From DVED01 sp963838375 (lineage in GTDB: Bacteria; Cyanobacteriota; Cyanobacteriia; Cyanobacteriales; Geitlerinemataceae): a DNA stretch of 64,000 nucleotides. Shown in pieces: positions 43,575 to 53,700 of the stretch (position 1 is its first letter; the number at the start of each line of letters is the position of its first letter). Below the pieces are notes generated by a model. That model searched no databases. It was not told the origin of the DNA and saw only the letters and a list, made by a program, of their open reading frames with translations. The translations under genes and the position numbers were made by a program. The stretch is from positions 310,001 through 374,000 of the forward strand of contig CAWIQY010000021.1 in the NCBI GenBank assembly GCA_963838375.1, read 5' to 3'.

Positions 43575-44366
43575 ATGAGCCAGAATTTCGATCGAAATGT
43601 TGGCAATTTTGGTGTTTTCACCATTATCCTAGTTCTGTTGGTGTTACTGACTTTTGGAATTTTACAAGGACTGCATATTCCCACTGGCAATTTTGTGGAT
43701 TGGATCGTGGGAACGGCTAGTTTTTGGTGGCTGATCTTAATTGTTACCGTCCCTTGGAATATTCATTTTGGGGCGAAGGCGGTTTTGGCTCAGGCAGCGG
43801 AATCGAAGCAGAAAAACATCACCGTAGACGATGGAAAATTGCAGTATGTGGCGAAACTGGCGCGTCGATCGTTTTGGGCTGCTTTTTTCCTCCATTTGAT
43901 TTCGGCTGTGGGGTTATATGCTTTGGCAACGACAGGAATCAGCGCGATCGGTTATGTCAGTTCAGGGGCGGCTTTACTATTCACTGCCGTTCGACCGACG
44001 ATCGCATTTTATCAGTATCTTGCCGGACGATTACGCAATATTGGTCGAGAATTCTACTATCCTCGCGAAGATATTGTCGAACTCCGCAGTCGCGTCATAA
44101 ATTTGGAGGAAATTGCCCGACGTTTAGACTACCAACTTGATGGCGACAAACCCGATTCTTTTGCCACCAATCTACAACGAGAATCTGATTCTCTGCGCCG
44201 CGATCTCTCTCGTTTGGCAACCGCACACGAAGATCTAAAAGCGACGAATCAAGCCGAACACGATCGACTTTCCAGAGAAGCCAAAAATGCGATCGCCCAA
44301 CTGAGTGAAGATAGTCGATTCCTCGACAATGTGCGGGAAATTATTCGCTTTTTCAAAACGGCATAA
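43575..44366 (+). CDS. Membrane protein with C-terminal coiled coil, unknown function
   Basis: A 263-residue protein. Three or four membrane helices: FTIILVLLVLLTFGILQGL, SFWWLILIVTVPWNIHF, WAAFFLHLISAVGLYALA and a fourth around GYVSSGAALLFTA. The soluble end from about 170 is rich in heptads (LRSRVINLEEIARRLDYQLD, LQRESDSLRRDLSRLATAHE) and probably coils. Ends REIIRFFKTA. No family is recognised. Preceded by GAGAAGG about 9 bases from the ATG. A terminator-like hairpin lies 150 bp after. Confidence 0.78.
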   Translation: MSQNFDRNVGNFGVFTIILVLLVLLTFGILQGLHIPTGNFVDWIVGTASFWWLILIVTVPWNIHFGAKAVLAQAAESKQKNITVDDGKLQYVAKLARRSFWAAFFLHLISAVGLYALATTGISAIGYVSSGAALLFTAVRPTIAFYQYLAGRLRNIGREFYYPREDIVELRSRVINLEEIARRLDYQLDGDKPDSFATNLQRESDSLRRDLSRLATAHEDLKATNQAEHDRLSREAKNAIAQLSEDSRFLDNVREIIRFFKTA

Positions 44367-44815
44367 CGGTCAAGAAAAGGAAAAAAATAGGGCAGCTTCC
44401 AACTAAAAAATAGCGAAACTACCCTATACGTTATTGACTGTTACCCCCACCCTCTACAGGTTGACCCCAAAAAGAGGAACTCAGAAGAGGGTGCAGATTA
44501 TCGAGAGTATAGAAAACGACATTATAGTCGTTTTTGGGTCTATGCGAGATTCAAATGAACAAGAAATGCAACCCTGATGGCTTTAGGAGTTTCAACTCCG
44601 TAAACTCACTGAGAGTATAGCATCATTTTTGGGAAACTGGCAAGGGGTCTCTCAGTATTTTCACTCAAGTTTTGATTGGAGGTGTGGCAAAAGCACTGAA
44701 AACACTGAGAGAGCGGACAAGCCGCAACGATCGACATTTCCCGACTGTGCCAAACCTGAGTTTAACCGTGCCACAAGTGGGCTAGGATGACAAGAGAGTT
44801 TTAGAAAAAGAACAC
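44367..44815. other. Intergenic region with one hairpin, no gene seen
   Basis: It holds the hairpin at 44513-44535 and two copies of GAGAGTATAG (44503-44512 and about 44611-44620) but no protein-like frame. It should contain the promoter of the DMT transporter gene at 44816. Confidence 0.4.
44513..44535 (+). terminator. Intrinsic terminator
   Basis: AAAACGAC and GTCGTTTTT form an 8-bp stem around ATTATA followed by a T-run. It lies 147 bp after the coiled-coil membrane gene and is symmetric enough to act in both directions. Confidence 0.6.
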
Positions 44816-46525
44816 ATGGTGTCAAGGGATGCGCGGCGAGACAGCACGGGAGATCCCCCACAGGAAGCCCAACAGGTTTTGAACGCTTTAACTCAAGAAC
44901 TCAAAAATCTCCAACAAGACGTCGTCGTTGGGCTCGCTCAAGATGTGGCACGGCTGCAAAGCGAGAAGTCTCGCTTAATCCGCGAGATCCAAGCTCTGCA
45001 AGAGCGCCGACCCCCATTTCCTGGAGATCTGGCAAAAGAACCGAGCGAAAATGTTTCGTCTCCAAACTTCGACGATCAACAACAGTGGACTCGGCACCTG
45101 GCGCAATCCATCGCTTCTCGCCTGCACGAGCAACTTGCCCAACCGAGAGAAGACTCGATCTCAGCATCCCGGAGCGATCGACACACAGCTCTCGATGGCA
45201 GCCTCAACACCAGCTATCACCAGCTCGAAGGCGATCTTGCCGATCGTCGCAGCGCACTATCCCAACAATTGCAGCGGATGGAAAATCTCCAACAGCAAGG
45301 AGAAGCCATTTTAACCGCTCTGATCGATCGCATGAGCGAAAACCTCCACAGCCCTGGCGAGGAGGTCGGGTTGCTACCGGAAACGGTGGATACGCCCTTG
45401 TCGTCGCCACCTCTGCCTCTTCCCTCCCCATCGTCGATCGATGTACCGTCAGCATTGGCATCGTCGGTGACATCACCACCCCCCCAAACTCCCCCCAAAG
45501 CCCGAATCTTTGTCCGTAAAGGATTAGTTCTCGCATTCTTTTCCACCGCTCTTCTAGCCCTGTTTAACCTCAGTATCAAACTGATTTTTCAGGAAAGCAC
45601 CCCCTTCGGTCAGAGCCAATGGGCAAGCTGGAGCGGCATTCTCGATCCCAGTTGGAGTAATGTCGTGTTCGTTTCGTTCTTGCGGATGGCGATGCTCATG
45701 CTGCTCGTGCCGGGGATCGCTCGGTGGCTGTATCCCTCATTCTGGCAGGATCTCCGACAATTGATGAGCCCCAGAAACCGCACCCTTCAAGGAAAAGTTT
45801 TCGGCAGTGGGGTTTGCCTGTTTCTCTCCCAAATTCTGGTCTACAAAGCGATCGGGCAAATTCCCACCGCTGTTGCCATTAGTTTATTCTTTATTTTTCC
45901 CGTTCTGACAATTCTCACCGGGTGGGTCTTTTTTGGCGATCGTCCCACTCCTCTGCGCTGGGCGATCGGTACGATCGTCCTGTTGGGCTGTCTATTCTGC
46001 CTGCCGAACTGGGGCGTACCGGGTAGTGCCAGCGACTTTACAGAGGGAACTTTCACGGCGATCGTCGCTGGGGTCGCCTTCGCTGGATACGTCTGTTTCG
46101 CTCAACTGTGTGGCAAAAACTTGCATCCGATATCCTTCAGTTTTGTCAACTTTGCGATCGCTTTTGTCCTGTCTGGAATCGCTCTACTGGCAGCATCGAG
46201 CGCGGGTAGCACGATCGACGTTCCCGGCGGACGGGAGTGGACGCTGCTTGGGTGGGGCGTCGGGTTGGGCATTCTCTCCGGACTGAGCTACATCTTAAAT
46301 ACCCTTGCCATTCGATATTCTGGAGCAACGCTAAGTTCGATCGTCGGGGCAAGCGTACCCATACTTACAGCCCTATTTGGCTGGTCGATCGTCAACGAGC
46401 CATTACAAAACAACCAAATCTTCGGTATCGTCTTAGTCACTATCGGTGCCATCGGTCTGAGTTTAGAAAGACTCTTTCAGTCGAAACAAAACTCAAAACA
46501 TCGATCTCCGAACGGTTCTGGCTAA
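44816..46525 (+). CDS. DMT/EamA transporter with N-terminal cytosolic coiled coil
   Basis: A 569-residue protein. Residues 1-200 are soluble and coiled-coil rich (QEAQQVLNALTQELKNLQQD, VARLQSEKSRLIREIQALQE) with a Pro-rich linker. From about 238 to the end there are ten membrane helices in two EamA halves (for example VLAFFSTALLALFNLSIKLI; IFGIVLVTIGAIGLSLERLF). DMT carriers move small metabolites; the substrate is not evident. The long N-terminus is unusual for EamA carriers and may tether the protein to a partner. It overlaps the opposing UPF0104 gene by 4 bp at the 3' end. Confidence 0.87.
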   Translation: MVSRDARRDSTGDPPQEAQQVLNALTQELKNLQQDVVVGLAQDVARLQSEKSRLIREIQALQERRPPFPGDLAKEPSENVSSPNFDDQQQWTRHLAQSIASRLHEQLAQPREDSISASRSDRHTALDGSLNTSYHQLEGDLADRRSALSQQLQRMENLQQQGEAILTALIDRMSENLHSPGEEVGLLPETVDTPLSSPPLPLPSPSSIDVPSALASSVTSPPPQTPPKARIFVRKGLVLAFFSTALLALFNLSIKLIFQESTPFGQSQWASWSGILDPSWSNVVFVSFLRMAMLMLLVPGIARWLYPSFWQDLRQLMSPRNRTLQGKVFGSGVCLFLSQILVYKAIGQIPTAVAISLFFIFPVLTILTGWVFFGDRPTPLRWAIGTIVLLGCLFCLPNWGVPGSASDFTEGTFTAIVAGVAFAGYVCFAQLCGKNLHPISFSFVNFAIAFVLSGIALLAASSAGSTIDVPGGREWTLLGWGVGLGILSGLSYILNTLAIRYSGATLSSIVGASVPILTALFGWSIVNEPLQNNQIFGIVLVTIGAIGLSLERLFQSKQNSKHRSPNGSG

Positions 46526-47457
46526 CCATCAACCACCTTGGCAGCACCTTGCCAGTGTTCGTCCAAATACGCCAATCCAGCACCGCCGACTTCCGCAAGA
46601 ATGCTCACCACTCGGTAGATCGCCACCGCACTCAAAAGCTCGCCGGAGGAAAAGCTACCATCGAGCAGCGCCAGAACAGCCACCTCGAACACGCCTAACC
46701 CCCCAGGTGCTCCCGGCAGAATCAGACCCAGCAACCACGCCAGACTAAAAGCACCGACAAGCTGGGGCAATCGCTCGAGGCTGATAGAACCCACCGCTGA
46801 GACAATCAGAACAAACCCCACCCCGCGCCACAGAACAAAACCCAGTTCCCCCAACCAGGGGAGTAAAGGGTAGCGGCGCATCTGGCAGGTGTTTTTTTGA
46901 GGTTCCTTGTCTCGGAACGCTTTTGATTTGAGAACGCTCAGTCGTCCGGCAACCGGACTGAGAATCCGGGGATGAATGCTGATGGCAACCGCAACCAAAC
47001 CGAGTGCTTGCCATTGCCAATTCTGGAAATCCGCGATCGAAAACGCCACCAGCAATGCTGATGCAGCCATGAGCAGTGCTTCGAGAACGACGCTCAACGT
47101 TGCCGTTTCCACAGAAATGCCGGCTTTCCGTGCCGCCCCAATGCGTCGATAGAAATGCCAGATATTTCCCGGCAAGTATTTGGCAATGTTAGTCTTGAGA
47201 AAGATTCGGGTTGCCCAACGGCGATCGGTTGTCGGATCGAACTCTTGGAGAATCCAACCCCAAACCCATCCCGCCCAGGTTTGTGCCACCAGCGTTCCCA
47301 GGAACGACAAACCCAGAAGCATCCAGTCTTGAGCCGAGAGCTGGATTTCTGCTACATCTTGCCAGTTTTGTTTGAATGTTGAGACCAGAAAAAATAAGGT
47401 CGCTCCGAGTATTACCCAACGAATGTGGGGTTTCAGATGAGACAAGAGTTTAGTCAT
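46522..47457 (-). CDS. UPF0104/LPG-synthase-type membrane protein
   Basis: A 311-residue protein from ATG 47457 (MTKLLSHLKPHIRWVILGAT); a TTG ten codons upstream is less likely. About seven to eight membrane helices and the family motifs KTNIAKYLPGNIWHFYRRIG (Lys-rich start of the core) and PGAPGGLGVFEVAVLALLDG. The family includes the flippase domain of lysylphosphatidylglycerol synthase (MprF), but no synthase domain is present, so a lipid-flipping role is only inferred. Convergent with the DMT gene. Confidence 0.85.
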   Translation of the reverse strand: MTKLLSHLKPHIRWVILGATLFFLVSTFKQNWQDVAEIQLSAQDWMLLGLSFLGTLVAQTWAGWVWGWILQEFDPTTDRRWATRIFLKTNIAKYLPGNIWHFYRRIGAARKAGISVETATLSVVLEALLMAASALLVAFSIADFQNWQWQALGLVAVAISIHPRILSPVAGRLSVLKSKAFRDKEPQKNTCQMRRYPLLPWLGELGFVLWRGVGFVLIVSAVGSISLERLPQLVGAFSLAWLLGLILPGAPGGLGVFEVAVLALLDGSFSSGELLSAVAIYRVVSILAEVGGAGLAYLDEHWQGAAKVVDG

Positions 47458-47497
47458 GGATGGCGATGGGGTTATAGGTTCAGTCAATTTATGGAGT

Positions 47498-47683
47498 CTA
47501 AGAACGAGGGCGGATCTCTACCAAGATCGATATGGGTGTCTCCACTCGAACTTTCCCTAAGTTCTGTGATGGCGGTACAATTTTATTAGTACTCTTTGAC
47601 ACTCCTGAGCTCTTATAGCGAGCGGATTTTTGATTCCACCAGTTCGCTGAGCTGAAAAAATTTTCAGTTTCTAACTCAGACAT
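47498..47683 (-). CDS. Small hypothetical protein, 61 residues
   Basis: MSELETENFFSSANWWNQKS ... SILVEIRPRS, ATG at 47683 with AAAGAGAA upstream. Basic, Ser-rich, Trp pair near residue 15. It follows 17 bp after the small gene at 47701-47914, so the two are probably one unit. No family is recognised. Confidence 0.45.
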   Translation of the reverse strand: MSELETENFFSSANWWNQKSARYKSSGVSKSTNKIVPPSQNLGKVRVETPISILVEIRPRS

Positions 47684-47700
47684 GGTTCTCTTTAAAAGCG

Positions 47701-47914
47701 TTACTTCAGGTATGCACTACCCTCATTTAATCTCTCCAAATCTTGTTGGACTTCAATACTTATTTGTCTAGTTTCCATCAATTTTGTACCAACTTCTAGG
47801 TAGAAACTAGAACTCTGAATTAGCACCCCATCGATTGGACTGTACAAATACAACCTTAGTGTCTCGATTACTACATTTAAATCGAGCCGGTTGAATTCCT
47901 CATCCAGTTCTCAT
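47701..47914 (-). pseudogene. Small gene with strong ribosome site but frameshift after the start codon
   Basis: GGAGG (47927-47923) stands 8 bases before ATG 47914, but that frame closes after four codons. One base further on, a coherent 69-residue frame begins (ELDEEFNRLDLNVVIETLRL, PIDGVLIQSSSFYLEVGTKL, RQISIEVQQDLERLNEGSAY) and ends at 47701. Deleting one A after the ATG would make a single reading frame. The product would be small, alpha-rich and acidic; no family is recognised. Another instance of the indel pattern in this window. Confidence 0.5.
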
Positions 47915-48085
47915 TATTGTAACCTCCACGAATGACAATGACCAGTTCTAAAGTTGACAATCTGAGACCATCTAACGAAGAATAGAGTCAGGCTTAATTT
48001 TCTGCAAAGTTTAAGCCAGAGTAACTGACCAAACTTTGAAGACACTAGATAAAACTAAAAATTAACTAAGCTTCGCCCAAAAAGG

Positions 48086-48445
48086 GTGCAGATGAAAACC
48101 TCTTTCTTTAGTAAAAATATGGAACCCCCAAAACCTATCGTGACCGATAACTTTATTGGAGATCCCAATCCCTGGTACGAATACAAAGATTGGAAAATAT
48201 GGAATGTTCCCGAAAGCAATTATTTTGTTTGTATCCGGGATGATGCGGGTAAGGTGCTAGAGGTGGATCGAACGCTGCCGATTTCTCACATCGTTCGCAC
48301 GCTCGAACAAGTTCTCGACGATCGAGATCAGACGCCTTCAGAGTCTTGGCAGCAAATACGCCAAATTGTTGCCGAGCGAAAGGCGGCATTCTGGACAAAT
48401 TTACTCAATGCAGCTCGAACTCAAAGCTCGAACGGCGATCCCTAA
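48086..48445 (+). CDS. Hypothetical protein, about 117-119 residues
   Basis: The frame opens with GTG 48086, ATG 48092 or ATG 48119 (AAAAAGGG lies just upstream of the first two). The middle (NPWYEYKDWKIWNVPESNYF, CIRDDAGKVLEVDRTL) reads like a compact beta domain and the end (ESWQQIRQIVAERKAAFWTN) like a helix. Soluble. No family is recognised. Confidence 0.6.
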   Translation: MQMKTSFFSKNMEPPKPIVTDNFIGDPNPWYEYKDWKIWNVPESNYFVCIRDDAGKVLEVDRTLPISHIVRTLEQVLDDRDQTPSESWQQIRQIVAERKAAFWTNLLNAARTQSSNGDP

Positions 48446-48950
48446 AACCGTCATCGATGAATCGTGACGTTTAACCTACACCCCTTGACGAACAAAGTCT
48501 CTAGTCAAAGTAGGGGGGACTCCCGACAGGTGATGTCCCAAATGCTTTGCCTTGTCTATCCAAAACTCTGTATCTCAGATTTATCTTACTACAAGCCCAG
48601 AATTTTCTAGCTATGGGGAAGGGGAAGTTTTGAGAATAAACCTGAAGTTAGAGCCGATGCCGCATCGAGATAGAGTTCGATCGCTTGAATGTGTGCGATC
48701 GAGCTATTCGCCGGCACGTGCGGCAAGACAGTCGTTTGATTGCCACTTGGAGCCGCTCTCGTTGGGGGGTTTGAGTCGATCGATCGCCGGGAAAAAATTC
48801 CCAGAACTGCCCATAATTTACTCGCTCGTCGCATAAATCGGTTCTCAACTTGTCACAAAATGGCAACGCTCCCCCGAGTAAATCGTCCAGACACAGATCT
48901 CGTCGGACTGAATAAATAAATAAGAACGTTTCTGGAAGAAAATAGGCAAG
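48446..48950. other. Intergenic region, no convincing gene
   Basis: Several overlapping open frames of 70-95 codons exist on both strands (for example 48552-48836 plus and 48607-48834 minus), but none has a ribosome site plus protein-like composition. One odd stretch, AGGGGGGACTCCC near 48510, could fold. Confidence 0.4.
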
Positions 48951-49265
48951 ATGAACTTGAAAATCTCAAATGGTAATATGTCTCGGGTTGGTGACGATCG
49001 ACAAAGGATCGCCATTTCAATTCCCCAAACTCGAAGAAGGTCGATCGATGTCCCGTTTTGGATTGTCCTAACAGCTTTACCCATCTTGCTGCTGGGGATG
49101 CCAGCTCGGGCAGTCGATCGCCTTTCTTCGACTATTTCTCCTAATATTGTCAGTTCTCTTCCCCAGATCGCGGCAACCGGTGACGAGAACGTTCTCTTTC
49201 CTACGCCAATATCTGCCAGAAGCGAAGATGACGATAAGTGCATTTGGTTAGGCGTCTGTAATTAA
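48951..49265 (+). CDS. Small secreted or anchored protein, 104 residues
   Basis: MNLKISNGNMSRVGDDRQRI, a hydrophobic segment DVPFWIVLTALPILLLGMPA ending in an AxA-like PARAVDR (about residues 34-55), then a Ser/Asp-rich exported part ending DDDKCIWLGVCN with two Cys that could pair. The long N-region before the hydrophobic core suggests a later start (for example ATG 48978). No family is recognised. Confidence 0.5.
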   Translation: MNLKISNGNMSRVGDDRQRIAISIPQTRRRSIDVPFWIVLTALPILLLGMPARAVDRLSSTISPNIVSSLPQIAATGDENVLFPTPISARSEDDDKCIWLGVCN

Positions 49266-49444
49266 ACAACTTGGACTTCAGATTCGGTCTGCGAGATTGG
49301 CTAGTCCGAGTTATCGCGATCGCCAATGCAATTTCAGGAAAATAGGGAAAATGTGATGTATTAAAATTAAGGCAGCTCGGAAAGAAGATCGCCGGGATGG
49401 GGAACGATCGGGTGCTGCCTACTACCGTTTTTGAGTCGATCGTT

Positions 49445-50786
49445 ATGAGCTTGAATCTAACGCAATTCTACCGCGCTTGCAACCCCAGCAGAACACTCAA
49501 TATGAGTGAAGCCGAAGGGCGAAAATACTATATCGATTTTTCTTCCGTTCGCAGCCATAATATTATCGACGAATTGCAAGCTAATATTACCTTATTTTCA
49601 CCGGAAAAACCGACTTTTCAGCTTTTTACCGGACATATCGGTTGTGGAAAAACCACCGAGCTTCTGCGGCTGAAATCAATATTAGAAGAGGAAGGATTTC
49701 AAGTCGTTTACTTTGACTCTTCCCAGGGGATCGATTTAGCCGATACGGATATTGGGGAAATCCTGCTAACAATTGCTAGTTACTTGAGTCAAAGCTTTGC
49801 AGGTTTTGACTTGAAAAGCTCAATGTTAATCTGGCAGAATTTGCTACAAGAAGCTCAGCAAATTTTCAACCGGGAATTTGCCGGAGGATCGACTGCGGAT
49901 GTTTCGACGATTCGAAATAAACGAGATGAAATCTCTAAGTTTTGCACTGCGGAAAATGACCCAGCACGCAAAAAAGAATCCGGAATTGAGAGTGAAGTTA
50001 CGGCAATATTGGGAATCGAGGATTAGCCTCATCCTCCAAGCGATTAATACCGAACTTCTAGAACCCGCAGCGGTGGCGATCGAGCAACAAGGAAAAAAAG
50101 GTCTGGTGACGATCGTCGATAACCTAGATCGACTCGAAACCGTCCAAAAACCGTGGGGACGTTCTCAACCAGAATATGTCTTTGTCGATCGAGGGGAACT
50201 ACTCTGCAAACTCAGTTGCCATATGGTATACACAATTCCCCTAACTTTGATTTTTTCTAAAGATTCTGGTAGACTAACTCAGCGCTTTGGCAGCGCTCCC
50301 AAAGTTTTACCGACCATTCCCGTTCGAGATCGGCACGGACAAAGTTTCGCTCCCGGACTGGTTCAGCTTCAACAAATGGTTTTAGCTCGAGCGTTTCCAG
50401 ATGTCGCCGAAGATCGTCGTCTGGCTTTAGTTCCCGAACTCTTTGACCATCAGCAGACTCTCAATCGTCTGTGTTACATTAGTGGAGGTCATGCTCGCAA
50501 TTTATTGAGATTGTTGCATCGTTGGATAGAAAAAGAGCGCCGGTTGCCTTTATCGAGGAATGTGTTAGAAGTGGCGATTCGAGAACGTTGTCGCCAGCTT
50601 GTTTTATCGCTCTCCGAAGAAGAGAAAGGACTCTTGCGTCAAGTTGTCGAGCAGCACCGAATTTCTGGAACAGAAAACGACCAATTTTTACTTCGCAACC
50701 TGTTTGTTTTTGAGTATCAAGACGATCGAGGTTCTTGGTTCGATATTAACCCGATTTTATTTGAATCTCGTGAGTTTGTCTTATGA
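49445..50786 (+). pseudogene. AAA-type P-loop ATPase, first gene of an NTPase operon, frameshifted
   Basis: The first frame from ATG 49445 (MSLNLTQFYRACNPSRTLNM) includes Walker A (LFTGHIGCGKTTELLRLKSI) and KYYIDFSSVRSHNIIDELQA. It shifts at the A6 run 49971-49976. The second frame continues as NPELRVKLRQYWESRISLIL, Walker B-like KGLVTIVDNLDRLETV and a helical lid to 50786. One A fewer restores KKNPELRVK. The product (about 446 residues) resembles cyanobacterial NTPases of the form FYRACNP...GCGKTTEL, which often precede STAND proteins. Its stop overlaps the next ATG by 4 bp. Confidence 0.85.
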
Positions 50787-53700
50787 TTGTGTCGCAACTA
50801 GGAGATAATTGGCAAGTCCAACACGATCGAACGATCGAAGAATTAGCCTTTGGCATTGAAGCGTGTCAGGGACAGTTTAAACTCATTTTAGTTCGCTGTA
50901 ATTCCGCTCGATTGAGATCGCAAGCCATCTCTCGTCTCCAGCAAACTCTATCCATCAAGTTTTCAGACTTAAAGTTACCTCCATCGACCACCAGTTTATT
51001 AGAGACGATTCGATCTGCGATTGCTGATGACCCCACGGCTGCGTTAAACATTTGGGGGTTCGAGTCGGTGGTAAAAATCGATCGTTTGCTCAATGCAACA
51101 AACCAAGTACGAGAAGAGTTTCGCAAGCATTTTCCGTTTCCTTTAATTTTGTGGATTAACGATGATATTTTACAGAAACTCATTCGCTTAGTTCCCGATT
51201 TTGAAAGTTGGACGACGATTTCTGAATTGAAACTTCAGACGGAAGATCTCATTCTGTTTATCCAACAGGAGAGCGATCGAGTCTTTCATGAATTTTTATC
51301 TCCCTTCAATCACCAATTTCTTCTAGGTCATGCCTTAATGGATCCAGACCGACAGCGAGAGTTTTGTTGGACGATCAAAGAATTAAAGACGCGAAAGATA
51401 GAGTTATCTCCTGAGTTAGAGGCTCGAGTTCAATTTATTCTCGGTCGCCAAGCCTATGAAAAAGATGAGTTAGAAACTGCCGAAAAGCTTTATTTAAAAA
51501 GTTTGAGTTTTTGGGAGAAAAATTCTATTGTTGAGACAGAATATCTCGTCAGGCAACACCCGATCGATAAAATCGAAAAATATCAACTGGAAAGCCGAGG
51601 AATTATACTACTTCATTTGGGACTCTGTTATTTTCGATACGCCGAATTGCGAGCGGTACAACGTCAAGCAAATTGGGAACTGGCTCGCGATCGTTTACGA
51701 TCGTGTCTAGATGTTTTTGAATCTGCAAACCGTCCCGATCTAGTCGCTAAACTTATCACTTATCTCAGTGAAGTTTTAAGATATTTAGAGAGTTGGAATG
51801 CACTCGAAAAAGTTGTCAAGAGATCGATTGCTCTACACGAAAATTACGGTAAACCCATTCAACTTGCAGTCGATTATGGCTTTTTAGCTGAAATAGCATT
51901 GCAGCATCGGCAATGGCGCCAAGCTCGGCATTGGGCATCGCAAGCACTGCAAACTTTGGGGCAACCTTTCACCGATCGAAATCAGCATTATATTCCTTAC
52001 TATCCTTTACTGACTCAACTCTATCAGTTATTTTTAATAAAAGCCCAAACTTATCTAAATCTTCCCCAACAGGCGGCTGAAAATTTAGAACAAGCGGTTC
52101 GAGAATTACCCCAAGTGCTTGAAGCCAGGACGCCGCTATACGATCCTTGGCGTTATCTGCGGATTCTAGAAGGATTGCGACGGTTATATTTTGAAAAAGG
52201 TTGCTATCTAGAAGCCTTTGAAATTAAATTAAAACAACGATCGACTGAAGCCGCTTACGGATTTCGGGCATTTATTGGTGCGGGTCGTTTGGAAGCTTAT
52301 CGAGAGGCAATTGCCATCGCTCAAACAACTTCTAATCTCGACGAAAATGTTGCGCGAGAAATCCAAGCTGCCGGACGACAAAGCGATATCAAAAGCTTGC
52401 AAGAACGAACGCTTCGTCCGGATTGCAAACTGACTATCCTCTATGGTCCTTCTGGAGTTGGAAAAAGCTCGATTCTCCACGCCGGGTTAATTCCCGCTCT
52501 CAAGCGCACCGCTTCAAATTCGCGGGATGTGATTCCCGTTGCCATTCGAGTTTATAGCGATTGGTGTCGGGAACTGGGAAAAATGTTGGCAAGAGCGATC
52601 GATCTTTCTGTCCAAAGAGAGGATAGAGAAGCGGCTGAGACTCTCCATCCATTGTCTAGCTGCTTTACTCTAGATGAAGAATGTGGATCTAGTACGATTT
52701 TAGAGCAGTTACAGCGCAATGGAGAACAAAACCGATTAACGGTTATTGTTTTTGAGCAATTTGAGGAATTTTTCTTTAATCATCCTCAAGTCAATCAACG
52801 AATCGGCTTTTATGCTTTTTTTAAAGAAGCACTCAAACTTCCTTACTTTAGTATCATAATTTCCATTCGCGAAGATTATATCGACAATCTTCTGGAGTTG
52901 GAACGATTTATCGACTCAGAACAAGAATCTCGAGATATTTTAGCCAAGAGAAATCGATATTATCTCGGCAATCTCTCCCAAGAAAGCGCTCGCCAAGTGA
53001 TTCGAGTGTTAACCCAACGCGCTCACTTCGAGTTGGAACCCCAATTGCTCGATCGGCTGGTTGAAGATTTAGCAGACGAACAAGGCGAAATTCGTCCCAT
53101 CGAACTGCAAATTGTCGGCACACAACTACAAGCCGAAAATATTCAAACCTTAGAAAAATACGAGCGATCGGGAAATTTTAAAAACCTAGTCGAAGGCTTT
53201 ATCGAAGAAGCCGTTCGCGACTGTGGCGAAGAAAACGAAACCCTCGCCAAACTCATCCTATTCTTTTTGACCGGGGAAAATAACTCGCGACCGCTAAAAA
53301 CCCGATCGGAACTCGCCGCCTATCTAGATGGAAACCCCAAAGAACTCAATCTCGTTTTAAAAATCCTCAAACAATCCGGCTTAATCGTCGCCCATCCCGA
53401 AGTTCCCCACCACCGCTACCAACTCGTCCACGATTACCTCGTGCCGTTGATCCGACAACAGCAGGAGTTAGCCAAAGAAGCCGAAACCCAAGCGTTACGC
53501 CAAGAAAATCGCCTGTTGCGCGAACTTGCCGAAGCGCAAACCAAGCAAAAACAAAGCGATACTCGCTTCGTGCGTTCTCTGGTTGTTGCCCTTACCGGAA
53601 CTGTCATCAGCGTCTTCAGTTTTGCTGCATTGTGGCTGTTTGCCACGGGAGAAACCCGCAAAGCCGAACAGGCGCAACAAGAAGCCGCCATCGCCGAAAT

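Noticed and set aside
48552..48866. Candidate genes on both strands at 48.5-48.9 kb
   Set aside because: Frames overlap each other on opposite strands, lack ribosome sites, and show no domain or membrane pattern.
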